DNA from: Nilaparvata lugens
Lineage: Eukaryota > Arthropoda > Insecta > Hemiptera > Delphacidae
DNA: 64,000 nt
NCBI RefSeq assembly: GCF_014356525.2
Contig: NC_052509.1
Span: forward strand, 32,573,852 to 32,637,851
Direction: 5' to 3'
The notes below the pieces were generated by a model. It made no database searches. It saw nothing but the letters and a program-made list of their open reading frames with translations, and had not been told where the DNA came from. Position numbers and translations under genes: made by a program. Position 1 is the first letter of the stretch. Every line of letters begins with the position of its first letter. Shown in pieces: positions 24,911 to 37,900 of the stretch.

Positions 24911-26255
24911 ATTTTCAACATTAAAATCAATTTCATTTCTGAAGTTACAAAATAACAAGTTTACAAGTTTTGATTATTAAATCTATGTTAGTAACCCGGT
25001 AGGCCTACAACTGAAGCTTCAGTGTAATGTGGAATCGTAGATAAGCGACGATTATCGAAGTTTGAAACTCATAAAATTCGATGGACTTGGTTGAATTAGA
25101 AGCCGAATTGTAAAACAAGTGTTCTGCTTACCCCACTTCGAATTGTAAATGGAAATTTAACTTTCATACTGTACTTGAATTCCAAAATTTGGTTGAATTT
25201 GCTTGAGTTTATGGAAAATGTTTAGTCTCCTTCATCCTGTATTTATCCTGGTATTATATTTGTCCGGTCATTCAAAATTAATGGTAAAATAAAAAAAACC
25301 CAACTAGGGTTATTCAAATATAAAATTCAATCAGGCATTGTAGATTTACATTTATGCTACTTTAGCATAATTTAAAAGAAAAATTTTGTAGTAAAATTTA
25401 GATATTTCATAATTCAAATTACATGCTACATTTTGAGATGCCACAGCTAGGCCTTTTAGAACAAGAAGAAGAGGAAATCGCTGGCTGGCCAACCGACAAG
25501 GCTTCGTCCAGTTGTACCAATCCAACAAATCAAAATTATTAACTAGAAATTTTAATAAATGGATATTCAAAGTTATGTCCAAATAAGGAGAAAATAAAAT
25601 AAATAAAATAAAATTAAGTAATTAATAAATTTTTGGTACAAACCTCCACAACTGGGGGTATTTAATTTAGGAACCAAATTGTACCAGAAATTTATTCAAG
25701 ATAGAAGTTAAATAAATAGAAAAGGAGAGTAATTGGTCGGCCGCCCAAAGAAAATGGAAAGTAGAGGGAAGAGAAAGAGAAAGAAGAGAGATCATTGTCA
25801 ATTGATCAGGTCGACAAGGCTCAAAGAAGAAAATAAAATCTACAAGCATTGGACAAAACTTCAAAAATCCAAATTACCAAAGAGAAAAGCAAGAGTTAGC
25901 ATGAGTTACCGAGAGAAAACTGAGCAATGAGTTTAGTGAGCAAATAACACATTATCAAAATAACATATACAACTAAATTGATACACTGTAACTTACTTAG
26001 TTACGAAGCAATAATAATTACAATTCTTAAATATACAGTACATTCTTCATCATACCATGTTACAAGAAATCAAGTGACACAATAATTGTGCAGAATCACA
26101 AGTTTCCAAAGAACACAACAAAATTTACACAAATAGAATAGTTACAAGAGTAACTACCACAAACATATGGGTGCGTCCACCACATATGTGTATTACAATA
26201 AAAATCTCATTATGAGAAAAGTCTACTTAAGGATTATTTCCCATTTTAAGTTGAC
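24911..26255. other. Region between pol stop and the downstream terminal repeat
   Basis: About 1.3 kb of A+T-rich DNA downstream of pol. Purine-rich spots occur on the minus strand near 26237 (AAAATGGGAAA) and 25134 (GAAGTGGGG). Either could be a plus-strand primer site, and an original LTR could lie here, but no partner copy of this DNA exists elsewhere in the window, so I cannot define it. Confidence 0.4.
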
Positions 26256-29200
26256 TCACATGTGCTCGTCGCACAAATTTTGTCCATCGGTTGAAAATAA
26301 TTTCACACTGACTGGACTAATCCATTCTTTTATCAAATAAGGTCCAGAATACCTGGGAAGTAATTTGGCAGTAATCTGATTACATGCTTTACTAACAGGA
26401 TTTGATTTTAGGAATACAATATCACCTATCTTATATGGAATTGGATTTCTATACATATCATACCTCTTTTTACTGGAATTATGAGACTTCAATAAGTTAT
26501 GATAAGCATCTTTCCATATTTTGTTAGTATCTTTAACAAACTTCGTTGGTAGTATATCATCAATTTTCCAAATATTGTTTATAGGATTATTAACCTTATG
26601 ACGAAACATCAGTTCATGAGGAGAAAACTTGCTACTCTCATGGAAAGCACTATTGAATGCTAAGGGAAGCCACTGTAGAGTTAAATCCCATTTATTCTGT
26701 TTGTCATGATTAAAGCTAATAAGACAAGATTTTAAATTACGATGTATTCTTTCTACTTGGTTAGGTTTAGGATTATATTCTGTTTGAGTTATATGCAAAA
26801 TTCCCTTTTGGAAACAAAAGTTTTTAAAGAAATTTGATTTAAATTGAGGACCGTTATCAGAAACTACATATTTAGGGACACCAAAGTTTACAAATATTTT
26901 CTGAAGCTCCTTACATAAAGACTCAGAGGTTGCTTTTCGTAATGGAAGTAGCCATGAATACTTAGTGAAAGCATCCATACAGGAGAATATCATGGTGTTA
27001 CCACTTGTTGTCCTTGGTAATGGCCCTACAAAGTCCAAGAACATTTTTTCCATTGGTTGTGAAGCAATAGATGAACAAAGATAACCATAATTAGTTTTTT
27101 GTGCTGGCTTACTCAATGAACATAACTTGCAGGACTTGATGAAAGCAACTAGATCTTTAGAAATACCCTTCCAAATAAATTTTTGTTTTATTTTGTTTAG
27201 TGTTTTCAGAAAACCAGAGTGACCGCCATAAGTAGTTTCATGATAGTATTTGAAAATCATTGGCTTCAAAATACTAGGAAGAACAATCTTGGGTTCCTGA
27301 TTATTTCTGCTATTATAAAGAAGTACCCCTTTAGAAATAGAATATGGAAAAATATCTTCTCCAGATTCCTTCTTATTCATTATCTCTATTATGAACGGAT
27401 CCTTTTTTTGATAATCAGAAATCTCAGTAAAACATAGTGGAAAGTCAGATAGAGCAACGTTACACAAAGCAGGAGAATCAAGACTTTCAAATTCATTAGG
27501 AGAAACATTATCAGTAGATTCCTTATCAGGATTTTCATCAAACATCCTACTTAGATAATCAGCAATCACATTATCAGTACCCTTGATATGTTTGACATCG
27601 AACTGGAAAGAACTTATTCTAAGAATCCACCGGCCTATCCTTCCTAATGGCTTGGGATTCTTAAGTACCCATTGCAGAGCACTATTGTCAGTATGTAAAG
27701 TAAATTTCGTATGCTCTAAGAAATATCTGAACTTTTCAATACCAAATAACACAGCAAGTGCCTCTTTTTCATACGCCGAATATTTCCTTTCTAAAGTGGA
27801 TAATGTTCTGGATGAAAATGCTATTGGGGCAAGAGTACCGTCATAATCCTGACTCAAGACACAGCCAATACCTACACTAGATGCATCTGTTTCCAGAACA
27901 AATCTACGATTAAAATCGGCAATTTTTAAAACAGGAGGCTGGGTAATTATCATTTTCAATTTGTCAAATGCTTGCTGGCATTCAGTACTCCAATGAATTT
28001 TACATCTTTCTTTCGAAGTGCATTTAATGGGGCTGCAATGGTTGCCAGGTCGGGAATGAATTTATGGTAAAAATTTAACAAACCAATGAATCTCTGAATG
28101 TCTTTCACCCTTTTCGGTACAGGACTGTTTACAATGGCCTTAGTTCTATCAGGGTCGATGCTAATAGAGTTGTGAGAGACAATGTGTCCAAGAAAAGATA
28201 TTTTTGGAACACAAAATGACACTTTGGTAGGATTAACAGTTAGACCTGCACTACGAAGACGGTTGAATACCTCTCTCAGTACTTCTAAGTGGGATTCAAG
28301 AGTTTCAGTGTATACAATTAAATCATCAAGATAGAAATAAACGTTTTTAAATCTGAGGTCACCAAATATTTTCTCCATTAGGCTGGAAAGTACTTGAGCT
28401 CCAGAAGAAATTCCATTTGGAATTCTTTTATATTGGTAAAGTGCAAAAGGAGTAATGAAAGCAGTTAACTTTTTAGAACGTTCGGTAAGAGCAATCTGTC
28501 CATAAGCATTATTCAAATCAAGAGTAGAGAAGTACTTGGCTTTCGAAAAATGATGGAAGGATGTATTTAGATTTCCAATTGGTGCAGAAATTAATTCAAT
28601 ATTTTGATTTAGACGCCTATAATCTACTACCAGTCTGAAATCTTTCTCTTCAGTGGGATTTTCAGTTTTTGGTACAAGAAAACAAGGGCTGCTATACTGA
28701 GAGTCAGAGTTTTCAATAACTCCATCATCCAATAATTTCTGAATTTTACTTCTCATAACCTGAGTTTTGAAAGGAGTAAGAGGGAAAGGTTGACATCTAA
28801 CAATTTTATTTGAAGTCAGTTTGATATCATACTGTACTAAATCAGTACTCCCTACTCTACTGGTCAATACATCAGGAAAGTCAGCAATGATTTTGTTCAC
28901 CCTTTCCAATTCAAAATCAGAAAGATGAGAAACATCTCCAGGAATAATTTTTTGAATAACATTACTAACTGAGAAATTTCTTTTATTAGCATTGTTGTTT
29001 GCATCACGAATTAAAGGAAATGTAGTACTAGGGTTGAAGCAAAAGAAGTATCGATTATTAGGTAAATCAATAATCATATCTGACATTTTTATAAAATTAG
29101 CACCAAGTATTATCTTGACTGGCAAATCACTACTCAAAAGGAATTCAAACTTCCAAGTCATATGTTGCAATCTGATTTTCATAATACAAGCCTTTTTTAT

Positions 29201-29536
29201 AGTCATATCAGAAGAATTAGCAGCAGAACAAATCAGGTTTTTATTGAATACATTGAAATCCACCTCATTACTTTTAGTCAACTCATGAAATAAGTTGTAT
29301 GAAAGGAAGGAGTAAGAGGAACCAGTATCAATCAAAGCAGACTGAGTTATTTTGCTATTTCCAAAGCTAACAGGAATAAAAGGCAGATTATTATTAGAAT
29401 TGATAACGCCACAAAGTCCTTTTTTAATCTTTCCTAATTGGTTTTTGTGAGTATAATTCTTTTTTATTTTTAGACTTGCATTAGAAATCAGGTGTTGTCT
29501 TTTGGAAAACCGCGCCGCTCGTTTTTTGAATAACAA
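26256..29536 (-). pseudogene. Gypsy pol polyprotein, one frame break
   Basis: Minus strand. Protease: ALIDTGSSYSFLS near 29350. Reverse transcriptase: FRLVVDYRRLNQ, FSTLDLNNAYGQI (first D), FYLDDLIVY (catalytic DD), FLGHIVS. RNase H: FVLETDASSVGIGCVL, YEKEALAVLFGIEKF, FTLHTDNSALQW, DNVIADYLSR. Integrase: HHCC zinc finger (HETTYGGHSGFLK... CKLC) and DDE core with LDFVGPL, VVSDNGPQF and NQVERIHR. The spacing from the second D to E is 34 residues by my count. The frame breaks near 27991-28000 between RT and RNase H, by what looks like a single-base loss. Pol overlaps the gag end by about 49 nt in another frame, as expected for programmed frameshifting. Otherwise no stop was seen, so this is a young copy. 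Confidence 0.9.
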
Positions 29537-30609
29537 TTACGAGAGATGTGACCTTTTTGATTGCATGTGTAGCATACACTATCATTCCTACGGTTGAAAT
29601 TATTTTTATTGGGATTTTTATTATTAGAATTGCCAAAAGCATGATTTTGAACAGAAGTATTATTGTACAAATGCATTCTTTCATTATCAATGAAGGCAAT
29701 ATTTTGAGAATGAACTGCAAGCATATTTAGGTCATTGAATGATTCAGGTTTTTTCATGAATACTAACCTACTTCTCTCTTGAGGATTAAGACCAGATATG
29801 ATTGTACTTACAATTTCAGCTTCACTCTCATCCAATAATAATAATTTCGCTGCTTCTTTGATACTTGTCACGTATGATGATAGGGCTTCACAAGGTCCTT
29901 GCAATCTATCAAATTTATCTCTCTTAATTGTTGAGAGAAGACGCTGAGGGATAAAATATTTCAACAAGTCAAGGTGAAATTGTTTGAAGCTAGCATTAGA
30001 ATTCAAAGAGTACAATATTTTATCACCTAGAGGTCCAGTTGTATAAGGAACAAGAATTTGCAATAGACTTGTGTCAGACATAACTGATAAATCATGAATT
30101 TTTATAGCAGCTTCCAAGAATTTCAATAAGCTATCAATATTTAATCCATCACAAGGCTGAAGATTTTTCAAGAAGCTTTCTACAGGATTTCTCAATTTAT
30201 TGTAGAAACTTGAATCAATTTCCAAAGTTGGTCTAGGGATCAAATTATTAACTTGATAACCATGATTGAGTTTTGATGGACCAATATTTTCAAATTCAGT
30301 TGTAGACTCACCACTTGTACCAGGTTCACACAATGTAACAGCACAAGTATCCTTTGAACTAGTTCCTAAATTTTTATTAATTACAACTTCAGATTGACTA
30401 GGAAAAGGTTCCAGTAAAGCAGCTGGATTCGGTGATGGTGGTCTAGATGGAGCAATCAAGCTTTGTAGTTCAATAATTCTATTATAACAATCAATAAAAT
30501 GTTTTGCAAAATTCGAAAGCTCATCCAAATTTTCAGTTAAGACAAGAGTTTCTTCACTCTCAGTTTGTAAAAATACAATAATTTGTTTCATCCTATTCAA
30601 ATAATGCAT
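29488..30609 (-). CDS. Gypsy Gag protein
   Basis: A 373-residue frame from the ATG at 30609; the same frame is open further upstream to 30723 but only without an ATG, and that part lies in the direct repeat. The N-terminal half is Leu/Glu-rich and probably helical. The capsid-like region holds FKQFHLDLLKYFIPQRL and YVTSIKEAAKLLLLDE. Near the C-terminus is one CCHC zinc knuckle, CYTCNQKGHISRNC (CX2CX4HX4C), for RNA binding. Gag assembles the particle in which the element RNA is copied. The stop lies inside the start of pol. Intact by eye. Confidence 0.85.
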   Translation of the reverse strand: MHYLNRMKQIIVFLQTESEETLVLTENLDELSNFAKHFIDCYNRIIELQSLIAPSRPPSPNPAALLEPFPSQSEVVINKNLGTSSKDTCAVTLCEPGTSGESTTEFENIGPSKLNHGYQVNNLIPRPTLEIDSSFYNKLRNPVESFLKNLQPCDGLNIDSLLKFLEAAIKIHDLSVMSDTSLLQILVPYTTGPLGDKILYSLNSNASFKQFHLDLLKYFIPQRLLSTIKRDKFDRLQGPCEALSSYVTSIKEAAKLLLLDESEAEIVSTIISGLNPQERSRLVFMKKPESFNDLNMLAVHSQNIAFIDNERMHLYNNTSVQNHAFGNSNNKNPNKNNFNRRNDSVCYTCNQKGHISRNCYSKNERRGFPKDNT

Positions 30610-30617
30610 AAATATTG

Positions 30618-32597
30618 ACTCAATATTGACTGTATCAAATATGTTGTATAGCTTTGATAATATGAATTTGAGTGAAAATCGCTTTCGTGTACCTTCAGTA
30701 TTAATTACTATGGAATTTATCAATAAATTGTGGATTGATCATCTGAGTAAATAGATATGTTAAGTCGCACTGAGTAATATTGCATCAATATTACGTGAAA
30801 GAATATTGCATCAATATTACTGAGAATCGAATTTATAATTCTGTCACAAATACAGTAATAGATAACATAAAAATATTATATACTGGTAATGTGATTATAA
30901 TGATTAAGTTCGAGTCAGAATAAGTACTGTAGGTTAACTGTTGAATATTGCAATCACTTTTTGCTGATGCAGCTGTTATCAGTTTATGGGTTTAGATTGT
31001 CACTCATTCAAACTTGTAAATCGAGTGAATTCAAATAGACTAACTGGGGACATTGAATACTATATATTCGATACTGTCACAAAGAAAGAAGCAATTAACA
31101 CTCCTAACAATATTACATTTGAGAACACTGGAGATTCTTTGGCCATTTTTGGTTGGATTAGTGAAAATCGCTGATGTCTACAATGTTCTTCTTGGATACA
31201 CGTGTTGAATAAGTTTTCAGTAAACTTTCCCCACTCTGTAAGGGAGTCTGAGTGTGCGGTATTGGAAAAACTTCTGAGATATACAAGGCAAGATATTTGG
31301 GACGAACCGTGTCGGTCTCACACGAACGATATTGTGTCTCGAAGGGTTTGGGACGTTGCTGGCATCTTATGGAGGGAATTTTTCACCGGATGATAAATCA
31401 GAATGCTGAAACATAAGCTGCAAATACATGAGAAATTGAATCCGTGTGATGGGAGCGAATTTGTGATGGGTGGAAGAAAGGAGGCGGGAGGGAGATTGCT
31501 CGGATAACGCCGGACGAAAACAACATTACTGAGGGCGTGTTTGGGTGGAGTAGAAGGAGACAACGATGATAAGAAGGAGAAGAGAAGGAAGAAGATGTGT
31601 GAGATGAAGTGGATTGTCAGCCACCCTGATTGGAATGGGACAAATGGGACAAATGTGACGTCATCAATAAGAGTCATCTCTTAAGAGTCTCGATCATGTT
31701 ACTTTCTTCCTGCAAATTTCACAATGTGCACCTTCTTGTTCGTTCACCTCTTTCCACATATATTCATGCACTTCAAGTCAAGTTGAGACAGAAATATCTT
31801 GTTTCCAATTATTCCCCATATTAAAAAAAATGAAGGAGCTAATAAATAACAATACAATACTACAGAATCCAACATTGCAATAACCTTGCGACTCAAATTT
31901 AACATACAATGATAATAAAATAATAATAATTATAATAATAATGAAGATAACAATACTTATAATAATTTTTTATTTCCTTTTCCTTTCTTCTTCGTCCTGA
32001 TACCCGAGAAGAAGGGAGTTTATTACAGAAAATATAGCAAACAAAAATGAAAAATACACTCAAAAAGAAAAAGAAATCTTACAAGCAGAAAGTGAAGAAT
32101 AATAAACAAAGCAAGAATGATAAATGACAATAATAATAAATGAATAATAATAATACGAGCTTTCATTAGAAGACAAAAAATAATAGAAAGTGACTATGTA
32201 ATAAATATTGTCAGCCAATTTTCCCCATGGATAAAAACCGTCAGGGGGTGTTGGCTACAAATATAAAGCCAAATGAAACAAAAAAAGAGACTGAAAGTAG
32301 AAGCACATTACATGAGATACAATATATTAGTAAAGTACATTCAGTGGTAATTGAACTCTTGAACTAAAGAGTATCTGTAACTCCAAGCAGCCTTGCAAAA
32401 CTTGCTGAGATCAACCCAGCTGTCACTATTCAGAAATGCCTTCAGCTTATCCATCGAAAGCACGCTCCTCCTCAGATAATTGCACCTGATTTGCCGCAGT
32501 ATCGGACGGACATCTGGCGATGAAGTGCACCACATCTCCCTTCCACCACAGATTGCACAGAGAGCAGAGTTCCACATCCTGGTTGATTGCATACAAT
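30618..32597 (-). repeat. Direct terminal repeat, upstream copy (candidate 5' LTR)
   Basis: Copy of 22789-24775, offset 7,829 bp at the left end and 7,822 at the right. It ends at 32597, where the LINE remnant is cut off and different DNA begins, whereas in the other copy the LINE remnant continues. In the gypsy reading direction it is the upstream repeat and would carry the promoter; a TGACGTCA site lies at 31656. Confidence 0.85.
32341..32597 (-). pseudogene. LINE ORF2 C-terminal remnant, shorter copy
   Basis: The same remnant as at 24519-24775 (SVLSMDKLKAFLNSDSW... QEFNYH), but truncated at the repeat edge, so the zinc-knuckle region is at the very end. The frame change after the HX4C part is present here too, so it predates the duplication. 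Confidence 0.7.
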
Positions 32598-32603
32598 GAC
32601 TCA

Positions 32604-34395
32604 TTAATTTCATCGATTAATCCTTCATTGGAAATTGTGGGAAAATAAGGATGAAATCAGAAAATAATTCAGTCGAATAAATGTCACTAAAAAACTATAT
32701 AGATCAAACTGTGATATACTTCACTATACATGAAATATTATTATCTCGCAACATACCGTACAAACTAAGAATTACTCTGTGTAGAGGATTGAGGATTGAA
32801 AGAAAAAAAAACAAATTGTTATGGGGTGATGAGTTTTGTAGTGAATGAAATGAAAAAGAATAATGGATCAGGAATACTGTGGAAGAGGAAGGAATACTTA
32901 ATGGGAGAGCGAGCGAATCGAGAGACGAATTGATGAAAAGAGACAAACTGAACAAAGAGATACAATACTTAGGACTAAATGACGAGATGTGTTAGGAAAG
33001 GTTGAATTGAGGAATTGAATTGAAAAGGTTGAAGAATTGAATTGAATAATTGTTTTTATATGGCAATGAGAAGATAGAATGAGACACGGAGAGACAAAAA
33101 GATAAAGAGAATAAAAAGAGATAGTGCGAATTTAAAAGTGAGATTGTAGTTAGTTGGGTTTGATAAAATTGTAAAATTGAGCAGGCAATGAGAGAAAATA
33201 AATAATCAGCAGGGAATATTAAAGGTTTGAGTGAGATGATATTAATGAAAGATGATAGAAAAGGAAAGAGGAATACACCAGTTGAGATTATTAGGTTTCT
33301 CCACTGATATACATGGAAAAATAATTAGCCTGGCTGATTAATGATAGCTTCGAATACCTTGAAATAACAAGGTATCATTGAATTGTTTGGAACTGATATT
33401 CAAAATGCAAAGTGATGGAGTTCAAGAATGGGGAAGAAAGAGTGATTGAGTAGGCTGGATACAAGTCAGAATAATGTGAAATAGAATGAATGAGTTATGA
33501 AGAATGTAGATTTGATGAGGCAGTTGCAGGAAATAAGAAAAGGAAACGGGGAAAGATTATAAATGCTTGGCCAAGATTCAGGGAGAGAAATGAACACGAA
33601 GAAACAAATAAACAGTCTGTATTCAAAAAAATTGAAAATTTGGTGACGTGTTAATGGAAATAGGAATGATAAACATGTGAAGGATTAAATACTGATGAAA
33701 GAAAATTGGAGGGTTCGATCAGGTGGCATTAGGTGAGGAAAAGTTAGGATTTAAGGAAAGCAGAATGATGAGAGTGCCGAGTGGAGTGACAAGAGAGGAG
33801 AGCAGAAAGGAGGCCAAAGAGAGGAGAATTCGAAGCTTTCTGGTCACATCAAATGGATCTGCTGAGAAAAGAATGAAGGAGTTCCAGTCTGAAGGAGCAC
33901 GCTCCATACCACGTGACTCCGCTTGGTCACGGTCTGCCGTTATGTGGATTGGCCTCCTCGTGACAAATTCGAATCGATTTCCTCCTCCAGCTCCCCTAAC
34001 CGCTCCTCCTCCTCCTCAACCACCCATTCCTTAACCACCATCCCCTCCTTCACCATAACAACCCCACTTCTCAATTCACCCTCAGATTTTCCAATTTATT
34101 GCGTTCATCTACCCAATCATGCCGTGTATCCAAACAGGGACAGACGATCTGCTTCCACTGTTCCTGAAAATGTTTTTCATGTAATAAAAGTATACTGCTT
34201 CGCTGATTTTGTTTGGAAAATTGAGAATTTGATCCACATTATTGAAATATACTTTTAGGAGCGAACTAAATAACACTACTGGAAAGCTCTGATATCATAA
34301 CAGAGTATATCCCATCATCAAAGAATTAGACATTAGACTCATATAAGAAGTTGACCACAAAAGTGAGAGAAATGTGGTGTATCTAGTATATTTTT
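32604..34395. other. Purine-rich plus strand, then short pyrimidine-rich stretch
   Basis: From about 32775 to 33900 the plus strand is unusually rich in A and G, with many GAGA/GAAA motifs; from 33985 to 34080 it flips to CTCC-type sequence. Short frames on both strands (33719-34258) follow from this composition. No gene is recognised. Confidence 0.45.
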
Positions 34396-34551
34396 ACTTT
34401 CCTTGCACAATTACCATAGTTGAGGAAAGTATTGCTTTCCGAAAAAAATCAAGGTGATCCCAATTTCTAAATTTCTATACGTTTCAAGGTCCCCTGAGTC
34501 CAAAAAAGTGGCTTTTGGGTATTGGTCTGTAATGTGTGTGTGTGTGTGTGT

Positions 34552-34605
<54 letters not shown>

Positions 34606-34985
34606 TGTACCTGATATCTCATCTCCCAATTAACGAAATGACTTGAAATTTGGAACTTAAGGTCCTTACACTATAAGGATCCGACACGAACAATTTCGAT
34701 CAAATGCAATAATTGCATTAATGATTCAATAACTTGAATTATTCAAGATGGCGGTTGAAATGACGAAAATGTTGTCAAAAACCGGGTTTTTCGCGATTTT
34801 CTCGAAAATGGCTTCAACGATTTTGATCAAATTCATACCTAAAATAGTCATTGATAAGCTATATCAACTGCCAAGTTAAGTCCCATATCTGTAAAAATTT
34901 CAGGAGCTCCGCCCCATCTATGCGAAGTTTGATTTTAGATTTCCAATCATTAGGTCTCAGATATAATTCAAACGGAAAATTTCAT
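34396..34985 (+). mobile_element. Rep-A element, copy 2, 3'-truncated
   Basis: Starts ACTTTCCTTGCAC after a T-run and carries the family order: AGTATTGCTTTCC, GTTTCAAGGTCCCC, a long GT microsatellite (34531-34610), GATGGCGG, TCTCGAAAATGGC, and CAGGAGCTCCGCCCCATC. It stops short of the CACACCAGA end found in copies 1 and 3. Confidence 0.75.
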
Positions 34986-37900
34986 CGATAGTGATCAATT
35001 ATTAATATTGGATCACTCGAACCAACAGTAACAATGATTGATGAACGATAGAAAATGATCGTGAGCAATCCTGAGAGTTGCTAACTGAGCTGATTGGAAG
35101 GAAAACCCAAAGCTGGTGATAAGACGAGACGTAAGGCGTAGAGCTGCTCATCACTGGGGATTGTATTCTGAGCAGAAGGCTCATGCTTGAGGAAAGGATA
35201 ATCTGTCGTCTTAGACAATGAAGAGCGCCTAGACACGACAAGTGAGCTGAGCATTGTCTTCGACACAATACCACTCTTTGCAGACTAGCAGCCCCTTTCC
35301 ATTTCGGCAACCCTTTCACTCTCCCCGAACTTAATTCGCACGCACTCAACTAAACACACACGAACACAGAAACATTCTCAACAATGCATAATTCCACTGG
35401 TTTCAATCATACGAGATACCAATCAAGCATTAATGATTTCTAGCTATGATAGAGCAATCCAGACGTTCAACTGGAGTACAATCTATAGAGAATAGAAGAT
35501 CTGGAACAATTCAGAAAATTTATCTGAGAAATAAAAGCCTTAAAAATTACAATTGAGGATCAATTTTTGTTAATAATTAATGACGCAGCTTCAAATGAAA
35601 CTCCGTACATATCAAGGCGTGAATGAGTAAATGAAAAGAGTAAAATTGAAAGTAACAAATCAATGATGATGAATTAGAGCATATTTCTGTTACTCTTATA
35701 CATATCAGAATGTTCTAGTACAGTTCAAGGGTATGATATTCAAAAGTCCCAATTGGCAAAAAAGCGCAGCGGAATTATTCAAACCACTCCAAAGTGTGGA
35801 TACTATATTATTTAATTTATTTGGGTGTATTCAATTTCTACTTTGATAATATTTCGTTTGAATAGGCTACTTGGCTTTGTTATGATTTTAGTAGTTGATA
35901 GCTGTGCTGAAACATAAATAGATGTGTTAAATGTATGGTGATAATTTTTTACAGATACCTGTTGTCTGGTTTGGACAGAATCGCATAAGTTGAAAGGTGA
36001 GTAATGGAAATCATTCTACAACAAATTGGAAATAATTTTTCAACAATTCAATGAGTGCATCGATCTTGGAAGTTTCCCTATAATTTTTCAAGTATCATGC
36101 TAGTCCCAATTTAAATTAATATTCGCCGGTGTTTGTAGACTACTAAGTGAAGTCATCCATTTATCATCTCCCATTTATCTGACAGTTGTCAAAGAGTATT
36201 AATTTTGTTGTCTACAAAAGAAGAGTGACTGCCTAGCTGGGCTCTAGATGCTACCCTATGAACTGAAGACTCATTTTAGGAAGATTTACTCATGGAAGAC
36301 TCACACTTAGACAGAATAACCCGAAGTTGTTGAATTAGTTTTGTTCACGTCTAGCCTGCCAATGTTCCAAAAATATTGTTTATGATTCATGATAGGATCC
36401 TGTGACTTTGTATGAGTTGTACATCATACTGTACTTCACAAACTTGAAATACTTGAGCTGGTCAATAATTGGAGAACAATAATTAGAGAACTGGTATCAA
36501 TGGAGAAGAAGTCGCAATGGCGAACAAAGTAATGAGGAAGAGTTAGGATAAGAAACAAGTAGAACAAAGAAGTAGATGAAGAAGATTGGAAAGAAGAATA
36601 ATAGGAACAAGAGAAAGATAAAGAAGAAGAAAAATGAGAGAGGAATGAGGAGATGTAGAAGATGGTGAAAAAGTGTGAGAGTAAGAAACTGAGAGATAGC
36701 GACAGCTCAAACTAACTCGCTGTGAAGCCAAAGCCTGGCGGAATAAATATCACGAGATGATGGAAGAATGGAAGTGGGACGCTTCAGCCAGGATAGGATG
36801 TTGTCGTTGCTACGAAGAAGCCTTATCTACTAAATAACCTCTTCGGGCTGTGTAACATATTCCAGACACAACTGCAACATTCAGACTACCCTCCCCTCCC
36901 ACCAAGAACTCAGGGGTTGATGTGAAGTCTGCTTTTTCTTCCATCTCTCGACTTCCTTGTTTGAAGTTATGGAACTCCCCTCTTCTCTCCTTTTATATAT
37001 TCTATCGTCACCTCGAAGGCAGCAATTCTTAGATTCTGGCGCTATCTTGCGTCTCCTCCCCCTCATTCCCTCCCAATAGCACACTCACTATTCTAGGAAA
37101 ATACAAGATTAAATCGCATTTCGAGAAAATGCTATGAAAATATCTCCTTGGTATACTAGGCAATCAGGTTACTCGTTTTCGCAGACGCTTTTTTTCGAAA
37201 TATAGATGAGAATTCCTTAACTGTGACTTTTCACAGTTGTACTGAAGGTGTAATTCTCAAAATGCATATTACTATTGTAATACAATAGAGGAGAGTTACA
37301 AAGCAGGTATATTAGAGAAAAGTTGCAGACTTGATGTTCAAAACTAGGAATGAGAAATGAATCAAGAAAACATCTCGTATGTCTTGGTTCATTACAAACC
37401 GTGATGTAACACATAAGAATCTTGCATCAAGAGATTACATACATCTCGTATGAGATTACATTACATACATCTCGTATATCTTGGTTAATTACAAACCGTG
37501 ATGTAACACATAAGAATCTTGCATCAAGCATAATGAATTTAGTGTAAACCTTAGTGGATGATTCCGGATGAACAGATTGATAAGTGAGCGTGATTCCACA
37601 TTCAAGACAAAATTGCGCAATAATAGTTGAACTGTTTAATAGTTCTTGAAAAGCTGACGAAAGAAATTGAATGAGAGCTATGATTGAATGCAATAATTGG
37701 ATAGCACTTTAAAGTTTAATAGCGCTTTACAGCTATTGAACAATATTGTACCAATAGCTGTTCAGATGCAGTTGGAACTCGGATTATGTATACGCTCTTA
37801 AGTTATTACCAAGTTATATTATATATTATATTCCTATTACGGGTTCATTTCAGAAACCTTGGTGTAGATTTGGGAAAATCTAATGGCTTCCATAAATTTT

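Larger units (their letters stand above)
22794..32598 (-). mobile_element. Ty3/gypsy retrotransposon unit with about 1.98-kb direct terminal repeats
   Basis: Gag and pol are on the minus strand between two direct repeats (22789-24775 and 30618-32597, about 1,987 and 1,980 bp, very similar). The gag ATG lies 9 bp beyond the inner end of the upstream repeat, and a 5-bp repeat flanks the unit. These facts suggest a long-LTR element. Against this: the repeat ends are not TG...CA, I see no TGG-type tRNA primer site after the upstream repeat, there is no convincing polypurine tract, and a LINE coding remnant crosses the inner edge at 24775. The alternative is a segmental duplication around a gypsy copy. 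No env-like frame follows pol. Confidence 0.7.

Noticed and set aside
30610..30723. Upstream extension of the gag frame into the direct repeat
   Set aside because: It begins with TTG rather than ATG; the first ATG is at 30609, just outside the repeat.
26256..30723. Gypsy element as an endogenous retrovirus with env
   Set aside because: No open frame follows pol on the minus strand before the terminal repeat, so there is no envelope gene to describe.
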